Of a stretch of DNA of 64,000 nucleotides, positions 36,634-46,435 are shown piece by piece. The notes under the pieces are model-generated. The model was not told the origin of the DNA and did not search any database. It saw only the letters and a list, made by a program, of their open reading frames with translations. The stretch's first letter is position 1; the number at the start of each line of letters is the position of its first letter. Location: positions 1,054,001 to 1,118,000 of the forward strand of contig NZ_LN831302.1 of NCBI RefSeq assembly GCF_001488575.1, in the 5' to 3' direction. The stretch comes from Halobacterium hubeiense (lineage in GTDB: Archaea; Halobacteriota; Halobacteria; Halobacteriales; Halobacteriaceae). A program made the translations under genes and the position numbers.

Positions 36634-36784
36634 ATTTCGCCGTCTCACGCGAGTCGTTGACGGCGGCTAATAGATAGTCAAATGATGGGTATGGGGGAGC
36701 GTAGTATCAGTCAGTCTTGAAGTGAGTTTATTGTGTGTTTCGGCGTCCCACAAAACACTTTATTGCTGGTCGGGAACTAACAGT

Positions 36785-37429
36785 ATGCGCCGTGAATTGA
36801 TGGTCGTCCTTCTCGTTCTGCTGGCTGGCTGTAGTGGGCTGAACGGAGGCGCTCCCTCCACGCAACCAACAGAGACTACGTCCGTAGTCCCAACAACTAC
36901 ATCCAGCCCGTCAAATACGACGCCGACTGGTGCGACGCCGAGTAATACCGTTATCTACACCGCGCTCTCAGACACCGAGCAACAAGCGTTCGATGCCGCC
37001 AAGCAACGAGCAACTGGGTTCGCACCCGACTCTGTCCGTGAGTCACCGTACGTCAATCGAACGTACTTCCCCACTGACGCCAAGGCGGTTTTCCAGAACC
37101 ACGAGTTCGTCCAGAAAAATGGGTCGTACTATCAACTCTCGTGGGACGCTGGGCCGACGTTAGCCACCTATGATATTCAGGTAACCGAACAACAGCCGTC
37201 GGAAAATGCGTCCGTCGTTGCTCTCGAAAATCTTTCGTCGGAGGTAAGAGAGCCAGTCCAGAAGGCAATCGAGAATGGCTCATACGATACGCCGTTCGGC
37301 AAGTGGGACTCACTCCCGGAGAGTTTGAGTAACGCTGATTTCGTCCGAGCGAACGGAACGCACTACAAACTCGATGTCATCGCGGGTGATTTCTGGGCCG
37401 ATGAAATGCGCGCAGAACCGGTCGAATAG
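36785..37429 (+). CDS. predicted lipoprotein of the element
   Basis: A 214-residue exported protein. The short basic start MRRELMVVLLVLLAGCSG has a lipobox LAGC (Cys16), so it is lipid-anchored on the outer face. A Thr/Ser/Pro-rich spacer (about 20-55) leads to a domain containing two related segments: YFPTDAKAVFQNHEFVQKNGSYYQL and LPESLSNADFVRANGTHYKLD. Both contain a NAD/NHEFV..NG..Y motif, so it may be an internal duplication. TTTATT at 36760-36765 fits a leaderless start at 36785 rather than 36722. Confidence 0.65.
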   Translation: MRRELMVVLLVLLAGCSGLNGGAPSTQPTETTSVVPTTTSSPSNTTPTGATPSNTVIYTALSDTEQQAFDAAKQRATGFAPDSVRESPYVNRTYFPTDAKAVFQNHEFVQKNGSYYQLSWDAGPTLATYDIQVTEQQPSENASVVALENLSSEVREPVQKAIENGSYDTPFGKWDSLPESLSNADFVRANGTHYKLDVIAGDFWADEMRAEPVE

Positions 37430-37584
37430 GCGGAGCGCTACTTGATAAAGACGCAGACCTACTGAACCGGCGTTTCACACCGAAATAGGTTGCCGAAAAC
37501 TCTGACTCTCAGCCAGAAATTTCGCAGACGAGGTTACTTAAATACGCGCTCGCGTGCGCTCGTTGATGTTCTAACTGGTGGGGG

Positions 37585-37836
37585 TTACTGCATCGAGTCG
37601 CTTGTCCCTTCCCCCTCGCTCGATGTGCTGGTACTCTCTGGTTCACACACTACTTCGTGGAGTTCCGCGTAGAGGTCGGGGTGGTTCTCTCGGAGTACCT
37701 CCACGTCGGTCGTGAGTTCGTTCTCAATCTTACGTCGGACTCGGGAGATGGCTTGATAGCGGAGGTCTTCATCGACGCTGTCTCCGCCCTTGATGAGTTC
37801 GCGTTCTCGGTCGGTTAGCAGGGCGCGTCTCGCCAT
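37585..37836 (-). CDS. small conserved plasmid/provirus protein (MARRALLTDRE type)
   Basis: An 83-residue protein, MARRALLTDRERELIKGGD, then DEDLRYQAISRVRRKIENEL, then TTDVEVLRENHPDLYAELHEVVC. The opening motif is common in small proteins of haloarchaeal plasmids and integrated elements. It is probably helical and DNA-binding, with a helix-turn-helix-like middle. It is divergent from the SWIM gene across a 12-bp perfect palindrome, which would fit a local regulator. Confidence 0.7.
   Translation of the reverse strand: MARRALLTDRERELIKGGDSVDEDLRYQAISRVRRKIENELTTDVEVLRENHPDLYAELHEVVCEPESTSTSSEGEGTSDSMQ
37591..37625. repeat. CATCGAG/CTCGATG hairpin, copy 1
   Basis: CATCGAG (37591-37597) and CTCGATG (37619-37625) can pair as a 7-bp stem around a pyrimidine-rich 21-base loop. 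It covers the 3' end of the small minus-strand gene. A second copy with the same arms is at 38563-38596. Confidence 0.5.
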
Positions 37837-37879
37837 ACGCCAACCTACGTGCGTGCGTCACTTAGTGGTGTCCGTATTA

Positions 37880-37891
37880 GGGAACGTTCCC
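37880..37891. promoter_or_regulatory. 12-bp perfect palindrome between divergent genes
   Basis: GGGAACGTTCCC is self-complementary and lies 44 bases before the small minus-strand gene and 118 bases before the SWIM gene, where a dimeric repressor could control both. Confidence 0.5.
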
Positions 37892-38008
37892 GTATGTGGG
37901 AAGTATTAAGTTGGTGGCGGATAGACTACTGGGTACGAAGCGTGGTGATGCCATCGCAGAATGGCCGTGTGCTGGTACACACGACCGCGCTTCGCTGGAC
38001 ACGAAGCG

Positions 38009-38542
38009 ATGAAATCTAACACCGCTACGGAAGAAAAGCGTACCGCTGTCGAACAGTTGAATTTCGGTGCGAAGACTGCGAAGCGTGTGGGATGGGAGTC
38101 CTACGAGTTCACGGTCGTCGGCCCGCATCAAGTCGAAGTCACGAACGCATCGTGGGGACACGAGAAAGCCGACCACTCCTACGTCGTCGGCATCGAGGAG
38201 CGCGACGGCGTCCCTGTCCCGACTGAATGTGGCTGTAAGGCCGACCAGTACCGCGAGGACTACGACTGCAAGCACAAGGTTGCACTCGCGTCAGTCGGCG
38301 GCCCCGTCGTTCTACAAGCCGCTGTTGAGTACGCGACCCCCACGGTGGACGCCGACGAAACCACCACGCAAACGCTGGAAGACAAACTCCGCGCTGACGG
38401 TGGTATGATTGCCGAGGAAAGACACGAGGATGGCGCGGGCGTCATCGAAGCGAAACCTGCCGAGTGTGACTGCGACGACCTCCGCGACGACTTCCCCTGC
38501 TGGCCGTGTGTGAGAACCGGACGGCGAGAACTACCCGAGTAG
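38009..38542 (+). CDS. SWIM zinc-finger protein
   Basis: A 177-residue protein with the SWIM pattern C.C...............C.H at VPTECGCKADQYREDYDCKHKVALA (about residues 70-94) and a second Cys cluster at the C-terminus (CDCDDLRDDFPCWPC). SWIM fingers bind DNA or protein partners and are frequent in haloarchaeal plasmids and proviruses. The frame opens at 37961; I prefer the ATG at 38009, where family-like sequence (EKRTAVEQLNFGAKTAKRV) begins. Confidence 0.75.
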   Translation: MKSNTATEEKRTAVEQLNFGAKTAKRVGWESYEFTVVGPHQVEVTNASWGHEKADHSYVVGIEERDGVPVPTECGCKADQYREDYDCKHKVALASVGGPVVLQAAVEYATPTVDADETTTQTLEDKLRADGGMIAEERHEDGAGVIEAKPAECDCDDLRDDFPCWPCVRTGRRELPE

Positions 38543-38562
38543 CGCCACGGAGTGAATTACTG

Positions 38563-38596
38563 CATCGAGTCCGGGTTATTCTTTCCCCGCTCGATG
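38563..38596. repeat. CATCGAG/CTCGATG hairpin, copy 2
   Basis: CATCGAG (38563-38569) and CTCGATG (38590-38596) are the same 7-bp arms as at 37591, with a 20-base loop also containing a TTCCCC-type run, preceded by the same TACTG. It follows the SWIM gene, so it could be a decayed partial copy of the earlier gene end or a shared 3' structure. Confidence 0.5.
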
Positions 38597-38715
38597 AACT
38601 GAGACCCTACGATAGGTACAGTATAGAAGTGTATCAACGGGAACTCGAAAATAGCGCTATTCTTCTCCGCCTTCCGGTGACGTTTGACGGCGATTGTTGA
38701 TGTTGCGTGGTTCGC

Positions 38716-39132
38716 TTAGTTCGTGGAGAATCTTTCGTAGACGAGTGCGAGGCCGATAGAGAGAATAGTGATTGGAACGGCGAACAGCAGGGTTAACGGT
38801 ACGGCTTCGACGACTGCTTCCCTGAGGGGGCTGGGTGCAATGTTCCCAAGTTCAACGAGTCGAATGAAAACTGCGTAGATGGGAGCGAAGACGATGAGGA
38901 AGGCGACCAGAACCCCTCGATTCTCGTGATAGTAGTATGCAGCGGCCAGTAGGAGCAACACTACAACTCCGCCTTGAGTAGTGTTCACGAGGAGGGGGAC
39001 AATATCTGTGTCATATAGGGACGAAATGTAAACTACTGAGAATACTGCTACTGAGAGGAGGACTGCTATCGCAGTTCTATCGACCTCTTGACCGAAGCAG
39101 TATTCCACAATATTTGTCTTCGACACTTTCAT
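38716..39132 (-). CDS. four-helix membrane protein of the element
   Basis: A 138-residue protein with four hydrophobic segments at about residues 20-38, 50-66, 74-92 and 110-132, and little outside the membrane. No family recognised. The longer frame to 39204 would add a Tyr/Arg-rich part with no clear purpose; the ATG at 39132 (MKVSKTNIVEY) is the better start. Confidence 0.6.
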   Translation of the reverse strand: MKVSKTNIVEYCFGQEVDRTAIAVLLSVAVFSVVYISSLYDTDIVPLLVNTTQGGVVVLLLLAAAYYYHENRGVLVAFLIVFAPIYAVFIRLVELGNIAPSPLREAVVEAVPLTLLFAVPITILSIGLALVYERFSTN

Positions 39133-39293
39133 TGACGGTAGAATGGCCGAGTAGTAGAAAACTCTTTTCCGGTAGGTCTGGTGTCCGAAACGCAATTCAC
39201 ACACCTACCTAACGGGTGTTCCATAAACGAGGATGTGAAACGAACCTATCTATAGACTCCCTTGATGACTTCTACTACACACACACACACCAA

Positions 39294-39366
39294 CACTAAG
39301 TTATGGTGTGAGAATCACGGTAAGGCGGAGTGGTAGTAACACCATCAGCGAAATCGACTATTTAAA
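39294..39366 (+). repeat. promoter-linked repeat, copy B
   Basis: This is the second copy of CACTAAGTTATGGTG (39294-39308), preceded by a CA run at 39275-39292 and followed, 65 bases after its first base, by TATTTAAA (39359-39366). No credible plus-strand gene follows, since the integrase gene lies there on the other strand. It is either an orphan promoter, an antisense promoter into the integrase, or the trace of a lost gene. Confidence 0.55.
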
Positions 39367-39400
39367 AAGATTAGCCGGGTATCCCTTCCAGCACTTCGAC

Positions 39401-40423
39401 TTAGATGTTATCGAAGTATCCTCGCCGGTTCTTCATCTCCTGTTTCTTCGTACGTTTGTCGTAGTGTTTCTTCAGCACATCCGCGCTTACATCCATCCGC
39501 TCGGATACGGCTTCAATCGGGACTTCACTCCGCCGGGCGTGCGTGATTGCTCCTTTTCGCAGAGAGTGGGACGCGTGTGAGGATGGACACTTTGAGGCCG
39601 CGTGATAGGAGTTTGCCGCGTCGCAGTCCTCGGGGTCGCGGTCGTGGGGGCAGTCAAGTCCGTACTCACAGGGACGGGTAGCGCGGTAGCAGTTACTTCG
39701 GATAGAGGTCTTCGAGATACGGCCCTGTCGCGTCGTCATTAGTGGTTTTCGACCGGTGTCGTCGGTTTTGGTAAACCGATGATGGTCGATGTAGTCCTGT
39801 ACGATTTGGTTGACCTTCGGTTTCAGGGAGACGACGCGCTGGCCTTCTTTTCCGTTCTTTAGCGGAGTTCCATCGTCCGGTCGGTGATGGACTTCAAGCG
39901 TGCGTTCGTTGTTGTCGTAGTCATCGAGGTCGATAGCACGGAGTGCACCGTTTCGCATTCCCGTGTGCCACAGTAACTCGAAGATGACGTGTTCGCGCTG
40001 AGAGTAGTTGAAGTTCCGCTGATACTCGATGATGGCCTGCGCGGTATCAGCATCCACGAAGTCGTCGTTCACGTCCTCCTTGTTCTTCATCGTCGGCGGG
40101 TCGATGTAGTCCGACAGACCGGGCTGGACGGCGTCGATGCTCTCGCAGAAGTCGATGAAGACTTTGAGCGTACTCAATTGGGTAGCCATCGTGACCTTGT
40201 TGCAGTCGCCTTTCTCCCGCCGCCACTTCTTGTACTGATGGAAGTGCCGCCCGCTGAGGTCGTTCATATTGGTCACGCCGCCCTCGGTATCGCACCATTC
40301 AACGAACGGGGAGAGTCGATACTTGTGCGCTCGATAGGTAGCGTCGGCCAGTTCGCCGCGTCGGTTTTCGAGATACCATTCCTTCGCTTCCTGCGGGTCG
40401 ATTGGCTTGAGGTCGGGTGTCAT
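39401..40423 (-). CDS. tyrosine integrase of the tRNA-Lys element
   Basis: A 340-residue tyrosine recombinase. The N-terminal SAM-like DNA-binding domain (about 1-105) precedes the catalytic domain with Arg in WHTGMRNGALRAI (about 158), HSLRKGAITHAR (the H..R pair, about 287-299) and the nucleophile Tyr in LKKHYDKR (about 323). A Cys/His-rich insert (CEYGLDCPHDRDPEDC) near 248-263 could bind zinc, common in haloarchaeal integrases. Its start is 92 bases from attR, the expected place. Confidence 0.93.
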   Translation of the reverse strand: MTPDLKPIDPQEAKEWYLENRRGELADATYRAHKYRLSPFVEWCDTEGGVTNMNDLSGRHFHQYKKWRREKGDCNKVTMATQLSTLKVFIDFCESIDAVQPGLSDYIDPPTMKNKEDVNDDFVDADTAQAIIEYQRNFNYSQREHVIFELLWHTGMRNGALRAIDLDDYDNNERTLEVHHRPDDGTPLKNGKEGQRVVSLKPKVNQIVQDYIDHHRFTKTDDTGRKPLMTTRQGRISKTSIRSNCYRATRPCEYGLDCPHDRDPEDCDAANSYHAASKCPSSHASHSLRKGAITHARRSEVPIEAVSERMDVSADVLKKHYDKRTKKQEMKNRRGYFDNI

Positions 40424-40514
40424 TAGTGGGCCTCGCGCTCAGCACACAAACAGCGACACCCCGGTATCCGTCGATTGCCGAACGCCCGCGTGCGGTGCGT
40501 AGAGGGCGTGAGGC

Positions 40515-40559
40515 GTTCAAATCGCGCCCGGCCCGCTTTCTCGAAGACGGATACTGAGT
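40515..40559 (+). repeat. attR: right 45-bp direct repeat
   Basis: Identical to 34016-34060, including the tRNA-Lys 3' half. The tRNA 5' half is missing upstream, so this is the copy left by integration. The rest of 40424-40729 holds no gene that I can support. Confidence 0.93.
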
Positions 40560-40729
40560 TAGGTTGTTAGCGGGTGAACTGTTATTTTACACCACACGAT
40601 TTCCACCTGTTCGTTACCTCCGTCCCTCGAAATAGATAGAAATCTGAAATAGTTGTTGTTTGGCTGAGCACTTGTCGAAACGACTTAAGGTAACCCGGTC
40701 CTCTAAAGAATCAGATTACGGTGCCGCAA

Positions 40730-41353
40730 ATGGACCGAGAAACCTCCCCGGTGGTCCTCGTCGTCGACGACGAGCGAGACCTCGCCGACCTGTTCACCGC
40801 GTGGCTGTCCGACGATTACACCGTCAGGACCGCGTACAGCGGGCAGGAGGCACTGGACTCGCTGGACGACGCAATCGACGTCGTGCTGTTGGACCGCCGG
40901 ATGCCGGACCTCTCCGGAGACGCCGTACTCTCGGAGGTCCGGGAGCGCGACCTCGACTGCCGGGTGGCGATGGTGACCGCCGTCGACCCCGACTTCGACA
41001 TCGTGGAGATGGGGTTCGACGCGTACCTCACTAAGCCCGTGACCAACGACGACCTCCACGACGTCGTGGAGACGCTGCTGACGCGCAAGCACCACGACAC
41101 GGCGGTCCAGCAGTACTTCCAGCTCGTGACGAAGCGCGCCGCGCTGGACGCCCAGTACGGCGACGATGCTGCTGACGACCCGCAGTACGAGGCGCTGCAG
41201 GCAGAAATCGACTCACTGGAACGCGAAGTCGAGACACTCGCCAGCGAGTTCGACGAGGACGACTTCGAGGTCGAACTCCATCGCATCGAGCAGGACGGCG
41301 TTGACGCCGGCCGCGAGGCCGACGCTGACGTCGACGGGGGAACGGACAGATGA
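40730..41353 (+). CDS. response regulator with HalX domain
   Basis: A 207-residue regulator. The receiver (about residues 8-120) has DDERD, the phospho-acceptor Asp in DVVLLDRRMPDLSG, and TKPV. The C-terminal coiled-coil HalX domain (about 125-190: AALDAQYGDDAADDPQYEAL) is special to haloarchaea. There is no DNA-binding domain, so it may act on the following ATPase or kinase. An in-frame GTG at 40721 is an alternative start; ACTTAAGG at 40682-40689 is the likely TATA box. The gene overlaps the next by four bases. Confidence 0.85.
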   Translation: MDRETSPVVLVVDDERDLADLFTAWLSDDYTVRTAYSGQEALDSLDDAIDVVLLDRRMPDLSGDAVLSEVRERDLDCRVAMVTAVDPDFDIVEMGFDAYLTKPVTNDDLHDVVETLLTRKHHDTAVQQYFQLVTKRAALDAQYGDDAADDPQYEALQAEIDSLEREVETLASEFDEDDFEVELHRIEQDGVDAGREADADVDGGTDR

Positions 41354-42812
41354 CGGGCATCGAGGGGCGCGTCTCGACTGGCATCGACGGCCTGGACGCG
41401 GTGCTGAACGGTGGGTTCGTTCCGGGGCGGGCGTACCTCGCGCGCGGCGAACCCGGCACGGGGAAGACCATCTTCGGCTACCACTACCTCTCGGCAGGCG
41501 TGGAGAACGACGAGACGGTGCTGTACGTCAACCTCGAGGAGTCCGTCGAGGACTGAAGGCGAACGCGGCTGCGGTTGGGTTCGACCTCGACAGCGTGGAG
41601 TTCCTGAGTCTCACGCCCGACAGCGAGGTGTTCACGGAGAGCCAGTCGTACAGCGTCTTCGCCGCCGACGAAGTCGAGGCGGACGCGTTCAACGAGGCCA
41701 TCGTCGAGCGCATCCAACAGCTGGACCCGGACCGCATCTTCATCGACCCCATCACGCAGCTGCGGTACCTTTCCGGGGACGACTATCAGTTCCGCAAGCA
41801 GGTGCTGGCGCTCCAGCAGTTCCTCGGCGAGCAGGACGCGACCGTCCTGTTCACCTCGCAGGCGACCCCGAGCAACCCGGACGACGACATTCAGTTCATC
41901 GCGGACGGGACGCTGGACCTCGAACGGACACACGAGACGCGCACGGTCTCCGTGCCGAAGTTCCGCGGGTCCGCGACCCAGAGCGGCGAGCACACGTTCC
42001 GCATCACCGACGACGGCGTTCGGGTGTTCCCCGAACTCCAGCCCGGCGAATTCGAGCAGGCGTTCGTCGCCGAGTCCATCTCCGCAGGCGTCCCGGAACT
42101 GGATGACCTGCTCCACGGCGGGCTCGAACGCGGCACGGTCAGCGTCCTCAGCGGGCCAAGCGGCGCTGGCAAGACCACTACCGGCACGCAGTTCATGAAG
42201 GAAGCCGCGGAGCGCGGCGAGCGCTCGGTCATTTACCTCTTCGAGGAGAGCCGGGCGACGTTCCTGAAGCGCTCGGAAGCCGTCAACATCCCCGTCGAGG
42301 AGATGGTTGAGCGCGGCACGCTCGCCATCGAGGAGATGGACCCGCTGGACTTGACGCCACAGGAGTTCGCGAGCATGGTGCGCGAGGAGGTCGAGCAGCG
42401 CGACACCGAGATCGTGATGATAGATGGCATCAAGGGGTACAAGCTCGCGCTCGCGGGCGACGACGACACGCTCGTGCGCCGGCTGCACGCGCTCGGCCGC
42501 TACCTCAAGAACATGGGCGTCACCGTCGTCTTCGTCGACGAGGTCGGCCACGTCACGGGCGACTTCCAGCCGACCGAGGTCGGCATCAGCTACCTCGCGG
42601 ACAACATCGTCTTCCTGCGCCACATCGAGGTCGGCGGGGAGCTTCAGAAGGTCATCGGCGTGCTCAAGAAGCGCACCAGCGACTTCGAGCGGACGCTGCG
42701 GCGCCTCCAGATCACCGAACACGGCATCGAGGTCGGCGAACCGCTCACGAACCTCCGCGGCCTACTGACGGGAACACCGGAGTTCGTCGACGACGGGGCG
42801 TCAAACCGGTAA
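41350..42812 (+). pseudogene. double-domain KaiC-like ATPase, split by a frameshift
   Basis: Frame one (41350-41556) gives the start of a KaiC domain, STGIDGLDAVLNGGFVPGRAYLARGEPGTGKTIFGYHYL, and stops at TGA (41554-41556) after LYVNLEESVED. The next frame continues without gap as LKANAAAVGFDLDSVEFLSL, a second KaiC domain with Walker A GPSGAGKTTTG, and ends at 42812. One extra C would read GAC CTG AAG and join them into about 487 residues. In haloarchaea such RecA-fold proteins work with two-component genes. It is truncated here unless the base is a sequencing loss. Confidence 0.8.
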
Positions 42813-42818
42813 GCACCG

Positions 42819-44270
42819 ATGTCCGAGTACGGTGACGAACGGCAGCCGGAGACGGTCTCTGCCGGCGACGAGCGGCTGTGCGTCGGCGTGGTGCTAGGAC
42901 ACGACCAGAACCGCGCGCTCCTCACGGAATGGCTCGACGATACCTACGACGTGCTCACGCCCGGGGCCGACGGCGTCACGCTGGCGGAGTTGGCGGAGCG
43001 CGCGGACCTCCTGTTGCTGGACGAGCGCGCCTACGAACGCCACGATGAGTGGGTTGCCGACTACCGCGAGCGCGGGGCGTCGCTGTTCTCGCCCGTGTTG
43101 TTGCTCGCGTCCAGCGACGAACTACGGGCCGCCGCAGACGTCTGGTCGAACGTCGACGACGTCGTCGCCGTCCCCGTCCAGAAGGCGGTGCTGCACGCTC
43201 GCATCGACGGGCTGTTGTCGCGACGCAGCCTCTCCCGGAAGCTCGCCGCCAGCGAGGACCGCTTCCGCACGCTGTTCGAGACGAGTCCCGACCCCGCGAT
43301 AGTCGTCGACGGCGACGGACTGGTCGTGGACAGCAACGTCGCGTTCCGCGACCTCGTCGGCGTCACCGAGTCGTGTCATGGGCGGTCGCTGGACGCCTTC
43401 GACGCGTTCACGCCCGAGGCCGTCGAGGCGATGTGTGCGACCGCCGACGACGACGGGGACGCGCGGTCGAGTTCGGCTGTCGTTTCCGTGCAGACGGTGA
43501 CCGAGCGCCGGCACGTAGAGTGCAACGCCGACGACCTCGCGACCGCTCCCGGGCACCGCATCCTCATCCTGCGGGACGTCACCGAGCGCGTCCACCACGA
43601 GCAGGAACTCCAGCGGCAGGTTGACCGCCTCGACGAGTTCGCGGGCGTGCTCGCCCACGAGATTCGGAACCCGCTGGGCATCGCCAGCGGGTGGCTCGAC
43701 CAGGCCAAGCGCACGGGTGACCCGGAGGCGTTCGCCCGCGTCGAGGCCGCCCACGAGCGTATGGGCGACCTCATCGGCGACCTGCTCGAACTCGCTCGAC
43801 AGGGCAGCGTCATCGGGGAGCGAACGTCGGTCCCGCTGGCTGACTTGGTCACGGACTCGTGGGCGAGCGTGACGACGAAGAACGCGACCCTCGACGTGGC
43901 TCCGGAGCTGGCCGGTCGGACGGCGACTGGCGACCCCGACCGCATCCACGAGGTGTTCGCGAACCTGTTCCGGAACGCCATCGAGCACGGCGGGCCGGAC
44001 GTCACCGTCGAAGTCGGCGTGACCGAGGACGGCCGCGGCGTCTACGTGGCCGACGACGGGGCCGGATTCGGCGGCACGGACCCCGACCAACTGTTCGAGT
44101 CCGGGTACACGACCGCCAAGAACGGCACCGGGTTCGGGCTCGCCATCGTCGAGCAGATTGCGGACGCCCACGGCTGGACGGTCACCGCGACCGACGCCGA
44201 GGGCGGCGGCGCGCGCTTCGAACCCGGGGGCGTGCTGGACGGCGACGACCCGACCGCCGAACGCGCGTAG
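42819..44270 (+). CDS. hybrid sensor histidine kinase with receiver-like and PAS domains
   Basis: A 483-residue soluble kinase. A receiver-like domain (about 20-135; LLLLDER with Asp68) is followed by PAS (about 145-260: FRTLFETSPDPAIVVDGDG), HisKA with His in GVLAHEIRNPLGIAS (about 280), and HATPase with FRNAIEHGGPDV (N box) and VADDGAGFGG / NGTGFGLAIV (G boxes). The receiver lacks a typical DD pair and may only bind. It lies six bases after the KaiC-like gene and surely belongs with the HalX regulator upstream. Confidence 0.87.
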   Translation: MSEYGDERQPETVSAGDERLCVGVVLGHDQNRALLTEWLDDTYDVLTPGADGVTLAELAERADLLLLDERAYERHDEWVADYRERGASLFSPVLLLASSDELRAAADVWSNVDDVVAVPVQKAVLHARIDGLLSRRSLSRKLAASEDRFRTLFETSPDPAIVVDGDGLVVDSNVAFRDLVGVTESCHGRSLDAFDAFTPEAVEAMCATADDDGDARSSSAVVSVQTVTERRHVECNADDLATAPGHRILILRDVTERVHHEQELQRQVDRLDEFAGVLAHEIRNPLGIASGWLDQAKRTGDPEAFARVEAAHERMGDLIGDLLELARQGSVIGERTSVPLADLVTDSWASVTTKNATLDVAPELAGRTATGDPDRIHEVFANLFRNAIEHGGPDVTVEVGVTEDGRGVYVADDGAGFGGTDPDQLFESGYTTAKNGTGFGLAIVEQIADAHGWTVTATDAEGGGARFEPGGVLDGDDPTAERA

Positions 44271-44277
44271 TTTTAAG
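44271..44277 (+). promoter_or_regulatory. TATA-like box before the USP gene
   Basis: TTTTAAG starts directly after the kinase stop and 31 bases before the ATG at 44302, which supports that start. Confidence 0.45.
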
Positions 44278-44301
44278 CCCCTGTCGGGCGTCGTGGTGAC
44301 C

Positions 44302-44721
44302 ATGTACCGCGTGCTGGTACCGGTCGACGACGATGTAGACCGAGCGCTCGCGCAGGCCCGCTACGTGGCGAACCTGCCCGACGCCGCCGAAAACGTCGAA
44401 GCTATCGTACTGTTCGTGTTCACCGGCGACGCCGAGGACCTCCCGGAGGACGTCCAGCAGTTCAAGTCCGCGAGCCGCATCCAGTCGGTGCGGCGCGCAC
44501 AGGAGTTCCTGGAGAACGCGGGCGTCGACGTCCAAGTCCGGGACGACTCCGGGGACACGGTCGACGACATCATCGCGGACGCCGACGAGTACGACGTCGA
44601 CGCCATCGTGCTCGGCGGGCGCAAGCGCTCGCCCGCGGGGAAGGCCATCTTCGGCAGCGTCACGCAGTCGGTCATCCTGAACGCCGACCGCCCGGTCGTC
44701 GTCACCGGCGAAGACGCCTGA
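44302..44721 (+). CDS. UspA-type universal stress protein
   Basis: A 139-residue single Usp domain: YRVLVPVDDDVDRALAQARY at the start, AIVLGGRKRSPAGKAIFGSVTQSVI near 108-132 with the G..G.........GS ATP-binding pattern, and VVVTGED at the end. A cytosolic dimeric nucleotide-binding protein of stress adaptation. The longer upstream frame overlaps the kinase and is rejected. Confidence 0.85.
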   Translation: MYRVLVPVDDDVDRALAQARYVANLPDAAENVEAIVLFVFTGDAEDLPEDVQQFKSASRIQSVRRAQEFLENAGVDVQVRDDSGDTVDDIIADADEYDVDAIVLGGRKRSPAGKAIFGSVTQSVILNADRPVVVTGEDA

Positions 44722-44788
44722 AACCACCCGACTGCGCGGACCCACGCGTACCGTAACAAATTTTTCCGACGCGTCGCATCCCCCGCAC

Positions 44789-44911
44789 ATGGCGTTCGAA
44801 ACGTACGAATGCCAGGCGTGTGGCGACGAGTTCAAAGCGTTCGAGGACTCCGAAGCCGCGGCGAACGGCTACTGTAGTCCGCGCTGCGAAGTCGACGGCA
44901 AAGGACTCTGA
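44789..44911 (+). CDS. 40-residue zinc-finger micro-protein
   Basis: ATG at 44789 gives MAFETYECQACGDEFKAFED, then SEAAANGYCSPRCEVDGKGL. Two Cys pairs, CQAC and CSPRC, could bind one zinc. Small zinc-finger proteins of this size are numerous in haloarchaea and several are expressed regulators. It sits alone between the USP gene and guaB. Confidence 0.7.
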   Translation: MAFETYECQACGDEFKAFEDSEAAANGYCSPRCEVDGKGL

Positions 44912-44935
44912 GCGGCCAGCGCCGCGCTGGCTACG

Positions 44936-46435
<1,500 letters not shown>

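Larger units (their letters stand above)
34016..40559. mobile_element. 6.5-kb integrated element in tRNA-Lys
   Basis: The element is delimited by the 45-bp perfect repeats; the repeat-to-repeat distance is 6499 bases. It has a tyrosine integrase reading away from attR, a primase-like protein next to the attL side, small DNA-binding-type genes with palindromes between divergent promoters, a lipoprotein and a membrane protein. There is no capsid, terminase or conjugation gene, so it looks like an integrative plasmid or satellite rather than a complete virus. Codon use and base composition are less GC-rich than the flanks. Confidence 0.85.

Noticed and set aside
38506-38700. 64-residue open frame after the SWIM gene
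   Set aside because: It overlaps the SWIM gene end and the second hairpin, and has no promoter or family-like sequence.
39275-39292. CA dinucleotide run
   Set aside because: It is a short simple repeat, mentioned only as the lead-in to promoter copy B; no sign of a microsatellite with function.
33963-40559. CRISPR array
   Set aside because: Only paired repeats are present (att sites, promoter motif, hairpins); no regular repeat-spacer series anywhere in the window.
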